Of a DNA stretch of 8,070 nt, positions 1 through 6,210 are shown piece after piece. A program made the translations under genes and the position numbers. The notes under the pieces are model-generated. The model did no database searches and was not told the DNA's origin. It saw only the letters and a list, made by a program, of their open reading frames with translations. Source of the DNA: NORP181 sp047623555 (GTDB lineage Bacteria; Pseudomonadota; Alphaproteobacteria; Rhodobacterales; Rhodobacteraceae); NCBI GenBank assembly GCA_047623555.1, contig JBLHMP010000123.1:1-8070 (forward strand). Reading direction: 5' to 3'. Positions within the stretch are counted from its first letter, which is position 1, and each line of letters starts with the position of its first letter.

Positions 1-365
1 GATTCACGATCCAGCCGCCGCCGCTGTCCGGCATATATAAGGTGCCGGGCAGCGGCTCCCTTTTCGCATGGAAGCCTGAGAAAAACATAAGACAAGCGGT
101 CGATTGTAATGGCGTCACAGCTGGCGGATTCGCCGTCATATTGCGCACGCACCTGATCAGAGACCCAGAGGCCGCAGGTCCAGGTAACATGTTGTTTTCT
201 GGCACAGGTCTGCGCCAGTTCCGGCGCGTCGATCCCGTGCAGGCGCACCCGAGTGCTGCCCACATCCCAAGTATCCGCATCAATGATGCGAATGCGCCCT
301 TGCGGATTCGCGCTGGCCATAAGCGGCAAACAGATGAGAACGAAGGCGGCGCAAATTCTTAACAT
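1..365 (-). pseudogene. Thermonuclease-family (SNase-like) secreted protein, 5' part, probably broken; runs off the window edge
   Basis: The ATG at 365-363 opens a frame that stays open for 121 codons to the window edge. Residues 1-19 look like a signal peptide (MLRIC, a hydrophobic core, then ASA before NPQG). Residues 24-50 carry the staphylococcal-nuclease fold signature IIDADTWDVG...VRLHGIDAPE. This supplies the Asp (D29/D31), Arg41, Asp46 and Glu49 that line up with the Asp21, Arg35, Asp40 and Glu43 active-site residues of SNase. Similarity runs on through WTCGLWVSDQVRA to an Asp-Arg at 89-90. There the expected Tyr-Gly-Arg (the SNase Arg87 region) is missing, replaced by a low-complexity, Arg-rich tail. 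The protein therefore lacks a catalytic Arg in this frame, and I infer a deletion, fusion or frameshift. It lies 54 bp downstream of betA on the same strand and could be read through from it. Only a weak AGG precedes the start. The family call is firm; the pseudogene call is an inference because the 3' end is unseen. Confidence 0.6.
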
Positions 366-396
366 CCGACCTAATTGGAGTGTCGGCGTTATGCTT

Positions 397-413
397 TCAA
401 CGGGTTTTGTTGA
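397..413 (-). terminator. Weak hairpin after betA
   Basis: Just after the betA stop, TCAAC and GTTGA form a 5-bp stem around a 7-nt loop. The stem is AT-rich and has no real U-tract, so it would be at most a weak terminator. The nearby thermonuclease-like gene may therefore be read through from betA. Confidence 0.15.
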
Positions 414-419
414 TAAAGG

Positions 420-2078
420 TTAACGCTGTGTCTCTTGCCAACGTGGACTGATCCAAGGCTGATCGTTGGAGGCTGGTAATGGGTCAAGGCCCAGCACGTA
501 GTCGGATATTTTTTCACCAACCATGATCGAGGGCGCGTTTAGATTGCCGTTGGGAATGCGCGGAAAAATGCTACTGTCAGCGACGCGTAATCCGTCAACG
601 CCAATAACGCGGCCCTCTGGATCAACCACGGCATTTGGGTCATCAGCGCGACCCATGCGGCAGGTTCCACAGGGGTGATAGGCACTCTCGGCGTGCTCGG
701 CGATAAAGGCGTCAAGGTCGGCGTCCGATTGCACGTCTACACCGGGTTGGATTTCGTGTTTGACGTGCGGGGTGAACGCCTCTTGGGTGAAAATCTCACG
801 GGTTAGGCGGATGCAGGTGCGAAAATCTTCCCAGTCTTGCGGCTGTGACATGTAGTTAAAGCGGATTTTGGGCGCATCTGCCGGGTCGTTTGAGCGTAGG
901 GTGACGGCGCCGCGACTGGGTGAACGCATCGGGCCGACATGGGCCTGAAAGCCGTGGCCTTCGGCAGCGACTTTACCGTCATACCGCACGGCGATGGGCA
1001 GGAAATGGTATTGAATGTCAGGGTAGGCAATGCCAGCCCGGCTGCGGATGAACGCGGCGCTTTCAAATTGATTTGAGGCGCCAAGACCAGTTTTGGTGAA
1101 CAGCCATTGCGCGCCGATGATGGCCTTGGAGAGCAGGTTCCAATGTTTATAAAGCGTGATGGGTTGCTTAGAGGCCATCTGGATATAGAGCTCAAGGTGG
1201 TCCTGCAGGTTGGCGCCAACGCCGGGGCGGTCAGCGATGACGTCAATACCGTGATCCGTAAGGTGCTGCGCCGGGCCGATGCCCGAGAGCATCAGCAGTT
1301 TGGGCGAGTTAATCGAGGACGCGGCGATGATGATTTCGCGGTTCGCCGAGAGGATTTCGCGTTTGCCGTTTCGGTCGACTTCGACGCCGGTGGCGCGGCC
1401 ATCTTTGATGATGATGCGGCGAGCCAAGGCGCGGGTGATGGTGCAATTGTCGTGTTTTAGCGCCGGGCGCAGATAGGCGTTGGCGGCGGACCAGCGGCGA
1501 CCGTTCCAGACGGTTTGCTCCATAGGGCCAAAGCCCTCTTGTTTCTGGCCGTTATAGTCGTCGGTGATCTCGTATCCGGCCTGTTTTCCGGCCTGCACAA
1601 AGGCGCTAAACAATGGATTTTCGCGGGGGCCGCGGGTGACGTGCAGCGGGCCGTCGGTGCCACGCCAATCGGTGTCGCCGCCATGGCCGCTCTCGTGCCA
1701 GTGCTCCATGCGTTTGAAGTAGGGTAATACGTCGGCATAGGACCAGCCATCAGCGCCGGATTCAGCCCAGTGATCATAATCCATGGCGTGGCCGCGCACG
1801 TAGACCATGCCGTTGATGGAGGAGGAACCACCGACGACTTTGCCGCGCGGACAGGCCAGGCGCCGGTTGTTCAGGTGCGGTTCCGGTTCGGACGAATAGC
1901 CCCAGTCGTAGCGCGACATGTTCATCGGATAGCTAAGCGCGGCAGGCATTTGGATGAGCGGGCCTGCGTCGGTGCCGCCGTGTTCAATAACAAGGACAGA
2001 GGCCCCGGCGTTGGCGAGGCGATAGGCCATGGCGCAGCCGGCGGACCCGGCACCGATGATGATGTAATCTGTTTGCAT
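420..2078 (-). CDS. betA: Choline dehydrogenase (GMC oxidoreductase, FAD-dependent)
   Basis: This 552-residue flavoprotein oxidises choline to betaine aldehyde and can often take the aldehyde further. It usually sits at the membrane and feeds electrons to the respiratory chain. An N-terminal Rossmann FAD motif, GAGSAG, is at residues 9-14, followed by E32 at the ribose-binding position. GMC signature 1 (PRGKVVGGSSSING) starts near residue 77, and signature 2 (SSINSPKLLMLSGIGP) lies at about 254-269. Near the C-terminus YHPCGTCRMG gives the catalytic His468, and GNLNAP gives Asn512. Their 44-residue spacing equals that of the His466/Asn510 pair in choline oxidase. Length matches E. coli BetA (about 556). 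The ATG at 2078 is preceded by AAAGG with 8-nt spacing, and the FAD motif sits at the usual distance from it. It is the last gene of betI-betC-betA, 74 bp after betC. Other GMC alcohol dehydrogenases look similar, but operon context settles the substrate. Confidence 0.95.
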   Translation of the reverse strand: MQTDYIIIGAGSAGCAMAYRLANAGASVLVIEHGGTDAGPLIQMPAALSYPMNMSRYDWGYSSEPEPHLNNRRLACPRGKVVGGSSSINGMVYVRGHAMDYDHWAESGADGWSYADVLPYFKRMEHWHESGHGGDTDWRGTDGPLHVTRGPRENPLFSAFVQAGKQAGYEITDDYNGQKQEGFGPMEQTVWNGRRWSAANAYLRPALKHDNCTITRALARRIIIKDGRATGVEVDRNGKREILSANREIIIAASSINSPKLLMLSGIGPAQHLTDHGIDVIADRPGVGANLQDHLELYIQMASKQPITLYKHWNLLSKAIIGAQWLFTKTGLGASNQFESAAFIRSRAGIAYPDIQYHFLPIAVRYDGKVAAEGHGFQAHVGPMRSPSRGAVTLRSNDPADAPKIRFNYMSQPQDWEDFRTCIRLTREIFTQEAFTPHVKHEIQPGVDVQSDADLDAFIAEHAESAYHPCGTCRMGRADDPNAVVDPEGRVIGVDGLRVADSSIFPRIPNGNLNAPSIMVGEKISDYVLGLDPLPASNDQPWISPRWQETQR

Positions 2079-2115
2079 GGGGTGGGCCTTTGTTGACCGG
2101 GGGGTAAGGTTTTTT

Positions 2116-2140
2116 GGCCTCCGGCGAGGATATTTATTGA
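2116..2140. repeat. Short GC-rich inverted-repeat element between betC and betA
   Basis: On the plus strand GGCCTCCGGCGAGGATATTT contains the dyad CCTC-CGGC-GAGG (2118-2129) followed by an AT-rich flank. From memory, near-identical CCTCCGGCG(G/A)GG-ATATTT strings are scattered between genes in Rhodobacterales genomes. That makes a dispersed intergenic element more likely than a specific terminator: in the direction of bet transcription it is followed by CCAAAAAACC, not a U-tract. No search was possible here. Confidence 0.4.
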
Positions 2141-2152
2141 AAATAGAAAAGG

Positions 2153-3661
2153 TTAGTCGCCGCGCGGGTAACGTTTACTTTCTTCCAGATCGTTGAGGTC
2201 CATGTGATTGCGCATGTACCGCTCGGAGGCTTTTTGCAGCGGTTGGTAATCCCATGGGTAATAGCCGCCTTGGCGCAGGGCCTCGTAGACGACCCAACGG
2301 CGGGCTTGGCTGGCACGTATGTCGGCATCAAATTTGTCGAGATCCCAGCGGGCAATGGATTTGGCGCGCAGGGTTTGCAGGGTGCCCTGATGGTCGGGGT
2401 GATCAGCGAGGTTTGTCATCTCATACGGGTCTGCATCAAGATCGAACAGTTGATCCGGGTCGAGAGCACAGCGGTTGTATTTCCATTTGCCATAGCGCAG
2501 CGAGACCAGCGGCGCGTTGGAGCCTTCGGCGGCGTATTCGATTGTCACCGGACTGCTGCGATCACCGCCGTTGGCCAGCGGCGTGAGGTCTTCGCCGTCG
2601 GTCCAGGGGGCAATTTCGGCCATCGACACACCTGCCAATGCGCCCAGTGTTGGCGTCAGGTCGAGGGTCGAAACCGGGGTATCAACACGCCCGGCTGGCA
2701 GGTTTGGCGCGGCAATCATCAAGGGCACGCGAGACGAACCCTCAAAGAACGACATTTTGAACCAGAGGCCGCGTTCGCCGAGCATATCGCCGTGGTCGGA
2801 GACGAAGACGATAATCGGGTCTTGGTCGGTGTCTTTTAGCACGTCGAGGATTTCGCCGATTTTGTCGTCGAGGTAGGAAATGTTGGCGAAATAGGCGCGG
2901 CGCGAATCGGAGATGTTTTTGTCGGTGAGGTTAAAGCTGCGCCAGTCGTTGGCGTCAAAGATGCGTTTGGAATGGGCATCTTGATCGTCGTAAGGGATTG
3001 CCGGGATTGTTGGGGCCAGATGCTCGCAATCCTTATACAGATCCCAGTATTTGCGGCGTGCAACGTAAGGGTCATGCGGGTGGGTAAAGCTGACGGTCAG
3101 GCACCAGGGGCGGTCATCATTGCCACGCGCAAGATCGTAAAGTTTGGCGCGGGCGTGATGTGCAACTTCGTCGTCATATTCCAGCTGGTTGCTGATTTCG
3201 CCGACCCCTGCGCCGGTGACCGAGCCCATGTTGTGATACCACCAGTCGATGCGTTCGCCGGGTTTGCGATAATCGGGCGTCCAGCCGAAATCAGCCGGGT
3301 AGATGTCAGTGGTCAAACGATCCTCAAATCCGTGCATTTGGTCGGGGCCAACAAAGTGCATTTTGCCGGACAGGCAGGTGTAATATCCGGCCCGGCGCAG
3401 ATGGTGCGCATAGGTGGGGATGTCGCTGCGGAACTCAGACGCGTTGTCATAAACCCCGGTGCGCGAGGGCAATTGACCGGACATGAAACTGGCGCGACCG
3501 GGGGCGCAAAGTGGCGAGGCCGTGTAGGCGTTGGCAAACCGTGCCGAGCGCGCGGCGAGCTTTTTCAGGTTGGGCGTGTGGAGCCAGTCAACAGGGCCAT
3601 CCGGGAACAAAGTGCCGTTTAGTTGGTCGACCATCAGGATCAGAATGTTGGGTTTGGTCAT
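2153..3661 (-). CDS. betC: Choline sulfatase
   Basis: This 502-residue cytoplasmic type I sulfatase hydrolyses choline-O-sulfate to choline and sulfate, supplying BetA with substrate and the cell with sulfur. It opens with PNILILMVDQLNG, whose Asp12 is a metal ligand. The sulfatase signature LCAPGRASFMSGQLPSRTG is at 51-69: Cys52 is the residue converted to formylglycine and Arg56 completes C-x-P-x-R. The second signature, GYYTCLSGKMHF, is at 92-103 with Lys100 and His102. FVSDHGDMLGERGLW at 286-300 provides further metal ligands (Asp289, His290), and Lys302 follows. The C-terminal segment (about 454-500, RRWVVYEALRQGG...YMRNHMDLNDLE) is the tail typical of choline sulfatases, which separates it from arylsulfatases. 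Length matches Sinorhizobium BetC (about 512). No signal peptide is seen. Its ATG overlaps the betI stop as ATGA, and an AGGA lies 8 nt upstream inside betI, so translation is probably coupled. It needs a formylglycine-generating enzyme not encoded here. Confidence 0.96.
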   Translation of the reverse strand: MTKPNILILMVDQLNGTLFPDGPVDWLHTPNLKKLAARSARFANAYTASPLCAPGRASFMSGQLPSRTGVYDNASEFRSDIPTYAHHLRRAGYYTCLSGKMHFVGPDQMHGFEDRLTTDIYPADFGWTPDYRKPGERIDWWYHNMGSVTGAGVGEISNQLEYDDEVAHHARAKLYDLARGNDDRPWCLTVSFTHPHDPYVARRKYWDLYKDCEHLAPTIPAIPYDDQDAHSKRIFDANDWRSFNLTDKNISDSRRAYFANISYLDDKIGEILDVLKDTDQDPIIVFVSDHGDMLGERGLWFKMSFFEGSSRVPLMIAAPNLPAGRVDTPVSTLDLTPTLGALAGVSMAEIAPWTDGEDLTPLANGGDRSSPVTIEYAAEGSNAPLVSLRYGKWKYNRCALDPDQLFDLDADPYEMTNLADHPDHQGTLQTLRAKSIARWDLDKFDADIRASQARRWVVYEALRQGGYYPWDYQPLQKASERYMRNHMDLNDLEESKRYPRGD

Positions 3662-4230
3662 TGCTTTGGTCCTGTTAGCAGGCTCATCAGCTCTAGCGCC
3701 TGCTCTGTTGCGGCTTCGGGTGAGTCCGGGTTGTCCAGCGCGGCGCGAATATAAAGACCGTCGATAAAGGCGACCATGATACTGGCGGCTTTGGTCGGGT
3801 CAAAGGTTGTCGGGCGCAGCGCGTGGATCAGGTTTGAGCGCAAGCGCGCCTGATAAATACGCCACAACCGCAGCGCCTCGGGATTATGTTGGGCCATAAC
3901 ATAAAACGTCGTCCAGGCGCCGATGGTGGCGGGGGTAAAACAAGAGGTGGCGAAACAGGCGCGGATGATACCGCTGGCGCGTGTACCGGGCTGCGCCGCC
4001 TTTAGTTCTTTGCGCACTTCGGCACCAAAATCGGTCAGGATACGCTGCATGGCCGCGAGGAATATCTGATCTTTGCCGCCGAAATAGTGATGCGCCAAGG
4101 CACTGGACATGCCAGCACGACGGGCGATCTGGCTGACGGTGACGTCCAAAGACCCGGCCTCGCCAATCTCGGCTATGGTGGCTTTGACCAGCGCTTCGCG
4201 TCTGATAGGCTCCATTCCAAGCTTGGGCAT
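3658..4230 (-). CDS. betI: TetR-family repressor of the bet genes, BetI
   Basis: This 190-residue choline-responsive repressor is close in length to E. coli BetI (195). The N-terminus MPKLGMEPIRR is nearly the BetI hallmark (E. coli begins MPKLGMQSIRR). The helix-turn-helix spans about residues 31-50 (TVSQIARRAGMSSALAHHYF) and is followed by GGKDQIF as in other TetR proteins. The C-terminal ligand and dimer domain ends with the characteristic FIDGLYIRAAL (155-165). The ATG at 4230 is preceded by AGGA with 8-nt spacing. It is first in the bet operon and overlaps betC by 4 nt. It is divergent from choX across 111 bp that hold an ATTGAC-TC-GTCAAT palindrome, so it probably represses itself, betC, betA and the transporter genes until choline binds. 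The operator link is inferred from the palindrome's likeness to known BetI sites (ATTGAACGTTCAAT type). Confidence 0.95.
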   Translation of the reverse strand: MPKLGMEPIRREALVKATIAEIGEAGSLDVTVSQIARRAGMSSALAHHYFGGKDQIFLAAMQRILTDFGAEVRKELKAAQPGTRASGIIRACFATSCFTPATIGAWTTFYVMAQHNPEALRLWRIYQARLRSNLIHALRPTTFDPTKAASIMVAFIDGLYIRAALDNPDSPEAATEQALELMSLLTGPKQ

Positions 4231-4261
4231 TTTGGGGTTCCTTTTTGGGTATCGCAGAGGG

Positions 4262-4267
4262 ACGCTA
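4262..4267 (-). promoter_or_regulatory. Putative -10 box of the betI-betC-betA promoter
   Basis: On the minus strand TTGACG (4290-4285) is followed after exactly 17 nt by TAGCGT (4267-4262). The -35 is 5 of 6 to the sigma-70 consensus; the -10 is weak (T, A and final T match). Transcription would begin near 4255, giving a leader of roughly 25 nt before the betI ATG. This is a prediction. Confidence 0.5.
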
Positions 4268-4277
4268 GGGATTGTTT

Positions 4278-4291
4278 ATTGACTCGTCAAT
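4278..4291. promoter_or_regulatory. BetI operator palindrome, shared by the divergent promoters
   Basis: ATTGAC-TC-GTCAAT is a perfect 6-bp inverted repeat around a 2-bp centre, matching the ATTGA...TCAAT form of known BetI sites. It contains both opposed -35 hexamers (TTGACT on plus, TTGACG on minus). Bound BetI dimer would therefore block RNA polymerase in both directions. The dyad is seen directly; BetI binding is inferred from context. Confidence 0.75.
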
Positions 4292-4301
4292 CAAGAAAAA
4301 T

Positions 4302-4307
4302 TAGCGT
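4302..4307 (+). promoter_or_regulatory. Putative -10 box of the choX promoter
   Basis: On the plus strand TTGACT (4279-4284) is followed after 17 nt by TAGCGT (4302-4307), the mirror image of the betI promoter arrangement. Transcription would start near 4314, giving a leader of about 28 nt before the choX ATG. The -10 is a weak consensus match. Confidence 0.5.
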
Positions 4308-4341
4308 GCCCAATACCGGTGAAAAACAGGGAGAAAACGAC

Positions 4342-5262
4342 ATGAAACTGAAAACAACACTTTCGCTGCTGGCGCTGATGGCAGCAACTCCGGCGCTTGC
4401 CGATTGTACCGAAGTGAACTTTGCTGATGTGGGTTGGACCGACATTACGGCGACCACGGCGGCAACATCTGTGATTCTGCGGGCGCTGGGATATGAGGCC
4501 GACGTTAAGGTTTTGTCAGTGCCGGTGACCTATACGTCGATGGCGCGTGGCGACATTGATGTGTTCCTTGGCAACTGGATGCCAACGATGGAGGCCGACA
4601 TCGCGCCCTATCGTGAGGCAGGCACCGTCGACACAGTGCGGGCCAACCTGGAAGGCGCAAAATATACGCTGGCGGTGAATAAGGTCGCCGCCGGTCTGGG
4701 CATTGCGGATTTCGCTGATATCGCGGCACAAAAAGACGCGCTGGAAGGCAAGATTTACGGCATTGAGGCCGGCAATGATGGCAACCGTTTGATCATGGAT
4801 ATGATTGCGGCCAATGCCTTTGATCTTGACGGGTTTGAGGTTGTCGAAAGCTCGGAACAGGGCATGCTGGCACAGGTAAAACGCGCCGATCGCAAAGACG
4901 AAGCGGTTGTGTTTTTGGGATGGGAACCACATCCGATGAACGCCAACTTTGAAATGTCCTATCTGACCGGTGGCGACGATTGGTTTGGTCCAAATCTGGG
5001 TGGCGCGACGGTCTATACCAACACACGTGCCGAATATGTGGCCGAATGTCCTAATGTTGGGAAACTGCTTGGCAACCTTGAATTCTCGCTGGCGATGGAG
5101 AACGAGATTATGGCGGCAATCCTGGACGATGGTACCGATCCTGATGATGCGGCAACCGTTTGGTTGAAGGCAAACCCTGGTGTTCTGGCCGGATGGCTGG
5201 ACGGCGTGACCACGGCAGATGGCGGTGATTCAATGGCCGCTATTAAGATGGTTCTGAAGTAA
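4342..5262 (+). CDS. choX: Periplasmic choline-binding protein of the ChoXWV ABC importer
   Basis: This 306-residue solute-binding protein (OpuAC/ProX-like fold) delivers choline to ChoW. Residues 1-20 form a Sec signal peptide (MKLK, a hydrophobic core, then ATPALA cleaved before D21). The choline aromatic box is complete: Trp32, Trp79, Tyr108 and Trp194, plus Asp34 and Asn145. Each lies exactly 11 residues before the remembered Sinorhizobium ChoX residues (Trp43, Trp90, Tyr119, Trp205, Asp45, Asn156), a strong argument for choline rather than glycine betaine. Cys22 and Cys236 could form a disulfide. The ATG at 4342 is chosen over upstream in-frame starts because AGGGAG lies 8 nt before it (4328-4333), the signal peptide begins there, and earlier codons run back through the divergent promoter into betI. 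It is first of choX-choW-choV and separated from choW by a strong hairpin, which may let it be expressed above the membrane components. Confidence 0.96.
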   Translation: MKLKTTLSLLALMAATPALADCTEVNFADVGWTDITATTAATSVILRALGYEADVKVLSVPVTYTSMARGDIDVFLGNWMPTMEADIAPYREAGTVDTVRANLEGAKYTLAVNKVAAGLGIADFADIAAQKDALEGKIYGIEAGNDGNRLIMDMIAANAFDLDGFEVVESSEQGMLAQVKRADRKDEAVVFLGWEPHPMNANFEMSYLTGGDDWFGPNLGGATVYTNTRAEYVAECPNVGKLLGNLEFSLAMENEIMAAILDDGTDPDDAATVWLKANPGVLAGWLDGVTTADGGDSMAAIKMVLK

Positions 5263-5269
5263 AACAAAA

Positions 5270-5294
5270 CCGCCCCGGACAGTGTTTGGGGCGG
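5270..5294 (+). terminator. Hairpin after choX: partial terminator or mRNA stabiliser
   Basis: CCGCCCC (5270-5276) pairs with GGGGCGG (5288-5294). The inner bases GGAC/GTTT extend the stem to about 11 bp (with two G-U pairs) around an AGT triloop. It begins 8 nt after the choX stop. The following CTTTCGTTCG is only a poor U-tract, so incomplete termination or protection of the choX 3' end fits better than a full stop. Confidence 0.7.
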
Positions 5295-5309
5295 CTTTCG
5301 TTCGCAGAG

Positions 5310-5338
5310 CAGCCGGTTTCTTTGAACTAAAGCGGCTG
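5310..5338 (+). other. Second hairpin in the choX-choW gap
   Basis: CAGCCG (5310-5315) pairs with CGGCTG (5333-5338). Inside it CTTT (5320-5323) pairs with AAAG (5329-5332) around a 5-nt loop, leaving a 4-nt bulge on the 5' side. It lies 38 nt before the choW ATG, clear of the AAGAGG ribosome-binding site (5366-5371). It may act with the preceding stem in mRNA processing; its function is unknown. Confidence 0.35.
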
Positions 5339-5376
5339 TAACTGCCCCTAAGAAATCCCAACATCAAGAGGTTCTG

Positions 5377-6210
5377 ATGGACTGGCTGACCGACAATAAA
5401 ATCCCGATCGGCAAATGGGCCGCCTCAGTGTTTGACTGGTTGCAGGAAAATGGCGCGTGGTTCTTTGATGGGCTGGCAGACATTATGGAGGCCATGATCG
5501 ACGGCATTCTGTGGCTGCTACAAACGCCGCATCCGTTTATTATTATCGCCCTGTTTGGTGCGCTGACCTACCTGATGCAGCGCAGTTGGAAGCCGGTTTT
5601 TCTCGTCATTGTTGGGTTTTTGTTCATCCTCAATCAGGACTATTGGGAGGAAACCACCGAAAGCCTGACGCTGGTGTTGTCGGCCTGTGTGGTGTGCATG
5701 GGCATTGGCGTGCCGATTGGTATTGCGGTGGCGCATCGCCCGCGGCTGTACCGGGTCATGCGGCCAGTGTTGGACCTGATGCAGACCCTGCCGACGTTTG
5801 TGTATCTGATCCCGGCGATTGTGTTCTTTGGCATCGGCATGGTGCCCGGGCTGATCGCGACGGTTATTTTTGTACTGCCTGCCCCCATTCGGTTGACGCA
5901 TCTGGGTGTCACCTCAACCCCAAAAGAGCTGCTTGAGGCGACGCAGGCATTTGGGGCGACGGCGCGCCAAACGTTGTGGAAAGTTGAGCTGCCTTATGCC
6001 CTGCCCCAGATCATGGCCGGACTGAACCAGACCATCATGTTGTCGCTGTCGATGGTGGTGATTTCGGCGCTTGTGGGCGCGGATGGGTTGGGCGTGCCGG
6101 TGGTACGCGCGCTTAATCAGGTGAACACGGCGCTTGGATTTGAGAGCGGACTTATCATTGTGGTGGTGGCGATCATGCTGGACCGGATGTTACGGATGGA
6201 GCGGGACTGA
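5377..6210 (+). CDS. choW: Choline ABC transporter permease
   Basis: This 277-residue inner-membrane subunit forms the translocation path of the choline importer. An amphipathic N-terminal stretch (about 1-35) precedes hydrophobic segments near 36-50, 54-68, 72-86, 96-118, 136-152, 155-170, 216-234 and 256-268. The cytoplasmic EAA loop that docks on the ATPase is at about 187-214 (EATQAFGATARQTLWKVELP, then PQIMAG). MQTLPTFVYLIP at 135-146 is typical of ProW/OpuAB-type glycine betaine and choline permeases. The ATG at 5377 has AAGAGG 5 nt upstream. It follows choX by 114 bp containing two hairpins, and its TGA overlaps the choV ATG by one base (TGATG), so choW and choV are probably translationally coupled. 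The quaternary-amine family is certain; choline specificity comes from ChoX and the bet genes. Confidence 0.94.
   Translation: MDWLTDNKIPIGKWAASVFDWLQENGAWFFDGLADIMEAMIDGILWLLQTPHPFIIIALFGALTYLMQRSWKPVFLVIVGFLFILNQDYWEETTESLTLVLSACVVCMGIGVPIGIAVAHRPRLYRVMRPVLDLMQTLPTFVYLIPAIVFFGIGMVPGLIATVIFVLPAPIRLTHLGVTSTPKELLEATQAFGATARQTLWKVELPYALPQIMAGLNQTIMLSLSMVVISALVGADGLGVPVVRALNQVNTALGFESGLIIVVVAIMLDRMLRMERD

Noticed and set aside
42..362. Plus-strand open frame of 106 codons opposite the thermonuclease-like gene
   Set aside because: The minus strand carries clear SNase motifs here; the plus-strand translation shows no family pattern.
2204..2839. Long plus-strand open frame of 211 codons antisense to betC, and a similar one of 216 codons at 2972-3622
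   Set aside because: Both lie wholly opposite a complete sulfatase gene, have no recognisable motif or ribosome-binding site, and are explained by the GC-rich codon bias of betC.
4087..4341. Upstream in-frame extension of choX by 85 codons
   Set aside because: It runs antisense through betI and across the divergent promoter. The signal peptide and Shine-Dalgarno place the start at 4342.
4231..4341. Possible riboswitch in the choX leader
   Set aside because: The predicted leader is only about 28 nt and the dyad lies upstream of the start site, so the signal is a DNA operator rather than an RNA sensor.
5511..5936. Overlapping frames within choW (a plus-strand frame of 141 codons and minus-strand frames of about 90-127 codons)
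   Set aside because: The choW frame has transmembrane segments and the EAA motif; the others are shadows without features.
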